The notes under the pieces: model-generated | Database searches by the model: none | Told to the model about the DNA's origin: nothing | The model's input: the letters and a program-made list of their open reading frames with translations, nothing else | In this document: one piece after another, positions 24,126-24,828 of the stretch | How positions within the stretch are numbered: the first letter of the stretch is position 1 | Layout: each line of letters begins with the position of its first letter | Made by a program: the position numbers and the translations under genes | NCBI GenBank assembly: GCA_934358495.1 | Contig: CAKRKO010000036.1 | Coordinates: 1 to 24,828 of the forward strand | Origin: an uncultured Eubacterium sp. | GTDB lineage: Bacteria; Bacillota; Clostridia; Lachnospirales; Lachnospiraceae | Reading direction: 5' to 3' | DNA length: 24,828 nt

Positions 24126-24710
24126 TTATACCGTTAAACGATACTCGTTTAGCTGTTTTCTGTATATCTTATAATCTGGACAATATTTTTCTACTTCTGC
24201 CCAAAAGTCGGCGGAATGATTCATATGTCTTCTATGCACCAACTCATGAATGACTACATAATCCAGTAATTCATCCGGCAAATAATACAACTGATAATTA
24301 AAGTTTAAATTGCCCTTAGAACTACAGCTTCCCCAGCGGGTTTTCTGATTTCGAATTGTGATTCTTCCCACTGTCACCCCCATGATTTTGCTGTAATATC
24401 TTACCCGCGATCCGATTTTTTCTTTGATTTTTTCCAGTTCTTCTTGTGACAATTGTCCCACCGGCGTTGCGCCTGTCGCTTCCCGCTGTTTTATGCGTGA
24501 CTGCATTTGTTCCGCTTTTTGCCAGATCCATGACTGCTCACGGTTCAGGAAATCCTGTAATACACGCGCGGAAAGACGATTTGGAATTCGAAGAAGTACC
24601 TCTCCATCTTCCTTTACCTGAAGTCCGATGGTTTTTCGTGCGGAACGGATTACCCGAAGAGTCATGGTTTGATTGTCTTTCTGTAATTTTATTTCTGTCT
24701 GAATACTCAT
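24126..24710 (-). CDS. YgjP/DUF45-type zinc metallopeptidase
   Basis: The 194-residue protein has an N-terminal beta-rich half, a short variable linker (about 75-95) and a metallopeptidase core with RWGSCSSKGNLNFNYQL (125-141), the zinc motif HELVH (155-159) and the third ligand candidate His165 in NHSADFW. This is the SprT/YgjP/M48-like pattern of a cytosolic protein. It starts at ATG 24710; the ribosome site is GAAGG close to the start, with GAGGA further upstream. Substrate is unknown in most bacteria. It is separated from the next gene by about 86 bases containing that gene's promoter. Confidence 0.88.
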   Translation of the reverse strand: MSIQTEIKLQKDNQTMTLRVIRSARKTIGLQVKEDGEVLLRIPNRLSARVLQDFLNREQSWIWQKAEQMQSRIKQREATGATPVGQLSQEELEKIKEKIGSRVRYYSKIMGVTVGRITIRNQKTRWGSCSSKGNLNFNYQLYYLPDELLDYVVIHELVHRRHMNHSADFWAEVEKYCPDYKIYRKQLNEYRLTV

Positions 24711-24759
24711 AAGACCTTCGTATATCCTCTTTTTTTAATATTTTTTTGTAAAGATGCCA

Positions 24760-24820
24760 GGGTCAAAAGCCTGAAACCACGATGTGCTTGCACAGGAGTG
24801 GTTTTATGGCTTAATGACCC
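24760..24820. other. Long imperfect hairpin at the window end
   Basis: GGGTCA (24760-24765) pairs with TGACCC (24815-24820), followed inward by AAGCC/GGCTT and AAACCAC/GTGGTTT, a helix of about 21 bp with small bulges. The loop holds a second hairpin, TGTGC/GCACA. It lies upstream of the metallopeptidase gene and no T run follows on either strand. It could be an IS end, a REP-like element or a structured leader; the window stops too soon to tell. Confidence 0.4.
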
Positions 24821-24828
24821 GCCCCGAT

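Noticed and set aside
1..24828. CRISPR array, tRNA or rRNA genes, prophage genes
   Set aside because: I saw no regularly spaced direct repeats, cloverleaf-like tRNA sequence, rRNA signature or phage structural gene anywhere in the window.

Overview
The window looks like chromosomal DNA from an anaerobic, moderately AT-rich member of the Clostridia, most likely Lachnospiraceae (inference). The support is a long pyruvate kinase with a C-terminal PEP-utiliser-like domain, a clostridial-type carbamate kinase, a multi-cluster [FeFe] hydrogenase, a Pta/Ptb plus butyrate-kinase pair, and strong GGAGG ribosome sites throughout.

Layout. At 1-76 lies the end of an IS3-family element, with only the first codons of its transposase in view. 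At 154-6242 four separately promoted minus-strand genes follow: pyruvate kinase, carbamate kinase, a membrane-anchored HtrA protease and an unrecognised 396-residue protein. At 6400-18422 is a run of ten minus-strand genes. In transcription order they are: thiolase-like protein, DUF35-acyl-carrier fusion, phosphate acyltransferase, butyrate kinase-like enzyme, acyl-ACP thioesterase, OFA-type transporter, second OFA-type transporter, two-cluster ferredoxin, AprA-like flavoprotein and [FeFe] hydrogenase. A divergent PucR/CdaR-type regulator (18622-20166, plus strand) heads the cluster. At 20364-24710 are a membrane-anchored HTH protein, a transglutaminase-like protein, CbiK-type cobaltochelatase, a small protein with an internal duplication and a YgjP-type metallopeptidase.

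The ten-gene cluster is the most interesting part. The same 18-base palindrome (TTCTACACTARTRTAGAA) lies between the regulator and the thiolase gene and again ahead of the second transporter operon, so the two transcription units and the regulator probably form one regulon. The gene set suggests import or exchange of a carboxylate, activation or release through acyl-phosphate and acyl-CoA, carbon-carbon bond cleavage or formation by a thiolase that works with a DUF35 partner carrying its own tethered carrier arm, and a flavoprotein redox step linked by ferredoxin to H2. No substrate can be named from sequence alone.

A 58-base repeat occurs twice in inverted orientation (11650-11707 and 16213-16270) around the central block of the cluster. 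The second copy is part of a larger nested-hairpin element lying inside the operon.
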